The position numbers were made by a program, and so were the translations under genes. This document shows, piece after piece, positions 3,498 through 6,038 of a stretch of 6,038 nucleotides of DNA. The stretch comes from a bacterium (GTDB lineage: Bacteria; UBA9089; CG2-30-40-21; SBAY01), in NCBI GenBank assembly GCA_040757115.1, contig JBFLYA010000197.1, forward strand, positions 844 through 6,881, written 5' to 3'. Position 1 is the stretch's first letter. Every line of letters starts with the position of its first letter. The notes below the pieces were generated by a model. The model was not told where the DNA came from. It ran no database searches and saw only the letters and a program-made list of their open reading frames with translations.

Positions 3498-5816
3498 ATG
3501 AAAAAGAAGGCGTTATTAGTGGGAATAAATAGATATAAGTATGTGTCTTGTCTTAGAGGATGTGTGAATGATGTCAAAAATATGAACCATATATTACAGA
3601 CATATTTCGAATTTAAACAAGAGAATATCCGTTCTCTAATTGATGAAAGTGTTACTCGAGACCATCTTATGTCAAGATTAAGCTGGTTAATAGATGATGC
3701 TGAACCTGGAGATGTTCTGGTATTTCATTTCTCAGGACACGGCTCCCAGATAATTGATAGAGGCGTCCTTGATGAATTGAATGACCATAGGGACGAGATA
3801 CTCTGTCTGTATGATATGGACTTCCGTAATGCAAACAGTTTTTTAACTGATGATGATTTTAGTAAAACCTTTAACCGATTACCCAAAGGTGTGAATCTTT
3901 CGGTTATTATTGATTCCTGTCATTCAGGAACGGCAACTCGAGAAATAGAATCTTTACAAAGGGAGGTAAAAGCTACTCCTACTATCCAATATCGGTATCT
4001 TTTACCACCAGATGATATTGCTTTACGGGAAAGAAGTATTCCAATATCTGTAAGGCGATTTACAAAATCCGTGGGGAGAAATTGTGCCGATGTGGGTATT
4101 AATCATATACTCTTAGCCGCCTGCGAAGATAGAGAGTCCGCCGCAGATGCCTATATAGCCGATAGTTTCAATGGCGCCTTTTCTTATAATTTATGCAAAT
4201 GGATAAGAGATACTAATGGAAATTTAACCTATCAAGACCTGATAATTCGTGTTCAGAGAAGTCTCTTACATAATGGGTTTGCCCAGAAACCACAATTAGA
4301 AGGACCACGGGAACTCCGGGGAAGAAAGATGTTCTCAGCAACAGAAGAGTCACCGGTTAGGGTTTCAGATTCTTTGTATAAAAACCGATATTGTATTACT
4401 CAAAAAAACTTATCTCTCCCCTTAGCTCAAGGAATGATACTTGGGACATCATCAGAGTTTAACGGCACTGTCAGGGTAAATAATCTATCTTCATCCAAAA
4501 CACGGGATTTAAGCAGAGAATCTAATCCGGAAGTAATTGAAGGATTAGAAAATGGAGGGTTTATAGTATCAAATGTTTTAGAATTTCAGCCTGCAAAACA
4601 GCGCTCCTTAGACAAAGGAGAACAATTAGAACCACTTCAACTCCTGGTAGAATGTGGCCCGAATGAGGAAACCGTATTTTTAACCGCAGAAAATGGAATC
4701 TGGAAGTGGTATTTTGGTGAGTCAGAAAGAACCTATCGCACAGGGTTAAGAGCCCCTGGAGTAGAATCACACATAAAATCTTTTAAAATACCCTTTATAA
4801 CACAGGAAATTACTACCAGAGGTATCAGGAGTAAATTTATTTATTGTTTGAAGTTTATTAAAGATTGGGTTGATGAACAAGTGGAGAAAGCAATCAACGG
4901 GATTATCTTTAAAATAGAAGAAAAGAATGTTAAAGAGGGATTCAGGGTAATTACTGACGATTTTAATAACATCCAACCTTTTAATGATTTGCCATCTTTA
5001 AAAGGCAAAAAGATATTACTCTTTATTCACGGGACATTTAGCTCAACCGCAGGTGGATTTGCTGCTATTACAGGAGACACAATTAAAAGATGGAAAAATA
5101 AATATGATATGATATTAGGATTTGACCATAAAACATTATCAAAAACACCGGAAGAAAATAGCAGGGAGATGTTAGAAATTCTACCTGATGGTTTTCAGGT
5201 TGATATAATTTCTCATTCAAGAGGAGGATTGGTATTAAGGAGTTTAACAGAGTTATGCCAGAGTGAATTAGTTAAAAAAGCGATAGTAGTTAATAAAGCG
5301 ATAATGGTTGGAACACCAAATGCCGGCACAACTTTAGCCGACCCAACACGCTGGAAAACAATGGCTGATTTGCTCACAACACTATTTAGTTTAACTGGCG
5401 GCGCCTGGTTAAAGATTGCATTACCTTTCCTTGCAGGAGTAATCAGATATCTTTCTTCTCAATTAGACAAGCCGGAAGTTATCCCCGGATTATGGGCACA
5501 AAATCCTAACTCACCGTTTCTAACCAGACTAAATCAAAGTCAAAGTCCTACAAACACTACCTATGCGGCTATTACATCAGATTTCGAGCCAAGAAATTTC
5601 TTTCAGAAAGCAGTCCTTGAAAATATCCTGGATATGGTTGCTGATGCATTCTTTGGGTACGCTAATGATATGGTGGTAAATACAAAAAATATGACCTCGA
5701 TAGAAATAGCCGATGAATATCACCAACATTTTACTCAAGAAAGAAATGTTCATCATTGCAATTACTTTACTTTTAAAGAGACAATTGATGCCATAGAAAG
5801 ATTTATGGAAACATAG
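3498..5816 (+). CDS. Caspase domain fused to an alpha/beta-hydrolase (lipase-like) domain
   Basis: This 772-residue two-enzyme fusion starts with a caspase-like protease domain (about residues 1-280): first strand KKALLVGINRY, catalytic His81 in SGHGSQ, DExLCLYD (99-106), Cys141 in DSCHSGT, YRYLLPPDDIALR (165-177), and AACEDRE..FNGAFS (207-229). A linker of about 220 residues follows, with mixed strands and Arg/Lys-rich spots but no family I recognise. The C-terminal domain (about 500-772) is an alpha/beta hydrolase: oxyanion loop FIHGTF (509-514), nucleophile Ser574 in ISHSRGG (a GxSxG elbow with Ser in the first place), VGTPNAGT (604-611), probable acid Asp724 in NDMVV, and probable base His753 in HHCNYF. 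A hydrophobic stretch (about 634-651) may be a lid or membrane-contact helix. There is no signal peptide. AGGAGG (3486-3491), six bases before the ATG, fixes the start. The hydrolase would act on an ester, perhaps lipid, but the substrate is unknown. Confidence 0.88.
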   Translation: MKKKALLVGINRYKYVSCLRGCVNDVKNMNHILQTYFEFKQENIRSLIDESVTRDHLMSRLSWLIDDAEPGDVLVFHFSGHGSQIIDRGVLDELNDHRDEILCLYDMDFRNANSFLTDDDFSKTFNRLPKGVNLSVIIDSCHSGTATREIESLQREVKATPTIQYRYLLPPDDIALRERSIPISVRRFTKSVGRNCADVGINHILLAACEDRESAADAYIADSFNGAFSYNLCKWIRDTNGNLTYQDLIIRVQRSLLHNGFAQKPQLEGPRELRGRKMFSATEESPVRVSDSLYKNRYCITQKNLSLPLAQGMILGTSSEFNGTVRVNNLSSSKTRDLSRESNPEVIEGLENGGFIVSNVLEFQPAKQRSLDKGEQLEPLQLLVECGPNEETVFLTAENGIWKWYFGESERTYRTGLRAPGVESHIKSFKIPFITQEITTRGIRSKFIYCLKFIKDWVDEQVEKAINGIIFKIEEKNVKEGFRVITDDFNNIQPFNDLPSLKGKKILLFIHGTFSSTAGGFAAITGDTIKRWKNKYDMILGFDHKTLSKTPEENSREMLEILPDGFQVDIISHSRGGLVLRSLTELCQSELVKKAIVVNKAIMVGTPNAGTTLADPTRWKTMADLLTTLFSLTGGAWLKIALPFLAGVIRYLSSQLDKPEVIPGLWAQNPNSPFLTRLNQSQSPTNTTYAAITSDFEPRNFFQKAVLENILDMVADAFFGYANDMVVNTKNMTSIEIADEYHQHFTQERNVHHCNYFTFKETIDAIERFMET

Positions 5817-5818
5817 AG

Positions 5819-5874
5819 ACACCACACCTATTTATTTAGAATGTTAAAATTTTTGGTAAGCGTTCAGGTGGTGT
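5819..5874. other. Inverted repeat just after the fusion gene
   Basis: ACACCACACCT (5819-5829) pairs with AGGTGGTGT (5866-5874) apart from a two-base bulge, over a 36-base AT-rich loop that contains AGCGTTCA. It begins two bases after the stop codon. It lacks a T-tail on the plus strand, so termination is possible but not shown. Confidence 0.4.
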
Positions 5875-5884
5875 AACAAAAGGA

Positions 5885-6028
5885 GATATGGAGATTAAGG
5901 GGATATTATTTAAAAAATTGAAATTAGTAGAAACTGATAGAAATTTATGGAAATTTGTTGTTTTCCACAATCAATTTCTACCTATTTCTATAAATTTCAA
6001 TCTATTTCTATTATCTTATCTCCATATC
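5885..6028. repeat. 144-bp palindromic MITE-like element at the window end
   Basis: Perfect 11-base ends GATATGGAGAT (5885-5895) and ATCTCCATATC (6018-6028) enclose two A/T-rich arms. The left arm is made of GAAATT/TAGAAA words and the right arm of their complements TTTCTA/AATTTC. The centre closes with GAAATTTGTTG (5950-5960) against CAATCAATTTC (5968-5978), 9 of 11 matching, over a 7-base loop. The whole could fold into one long hairpin and may end transcription of the caspase unit. No coding frame lies inside. The element may continue past the window edge. Confidence 0.7.
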
Positions 6029-6038
6029 ACTCTTATCT

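Noticed and set aside
3197-3577. 126-codon minus-strand open frame
   Set aside because: It lies antisense to the first caspase gene, the intergenic palindrome and the start of the second caspase gene, all of which have strong motif support on the plus strand.

Overview
This is an AT-rich bacterial window (roughly two thirds A+T by eye) with strong AGGAGG ribosome binding sites and long, repeat-laden spacers. The style suggests an uncultivated, repeat-rich bacterium. The sequence alone does not fix the phylum. Similar intergenic 'filler' (CGCAAAG words, ACGGAT/ACGCAGAT hairpins, heptamer tracts) is seen in several unrelated phyla, including filamentous cyanobacteria and candidate phyla.

Positions 1-1732 carry no convincing gene. 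This stretch holds a CGCAAAG repeat cluster (781-877), a near-consensus promoter with an overlapping palindrome (951-982), two sites shaped like integron attC recombination sites (1025-1081 and 1591-1649), a 299-bp element bounded by a perfect 16-bp inverted repeat (1185-1483) that contains a 9-copy heptamer tandem repeat (1378-1440), and a second promoter candidate (1513-1542). Positions 1733-2195 hold a RelB-like antitoxin gene and a RelE-like toxin gene that overlap by one base. The toxin frame is broken by two frameshifts and a premature stop. Positions 2196-2557 are again repeats plus an AT-rich hairpin and an orphan perfect Shine-Dalgarno sequence.

The core of the window is a two-gene plus-strand unit. 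Gene 1 (2558-3394) encodes a 278-residue caspase-like (metacaspase, peptidase C14) protease with an intact His/Cys dyad. Gene 2 (3498-5816) encodes a 772-residue protein with a second, related caspase domain at its N-terminus, a linker of about 220 residues, and a C-terminal alpha/beta-hydrolase (lipase/esterase-like) domain with a recognisable Ser-Asp-His triad. A 70-bp imperfect palindrome separates the genes. A second palindrome-rich element of about 144 bp closes the window (5885-6028).

The working hypothesis (inference) is that the two proteases and the hydrolase form one stress-, death- or defence-type module. One caspase may process or license the other, and the hydrolase may be the effector that attacks a lipid or other ester. 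The adjacent toxin-antitoxin remnant, attC-like sites and mobile-looking repeats fit an accessory locus, but no sensor gene is visible inside the window.
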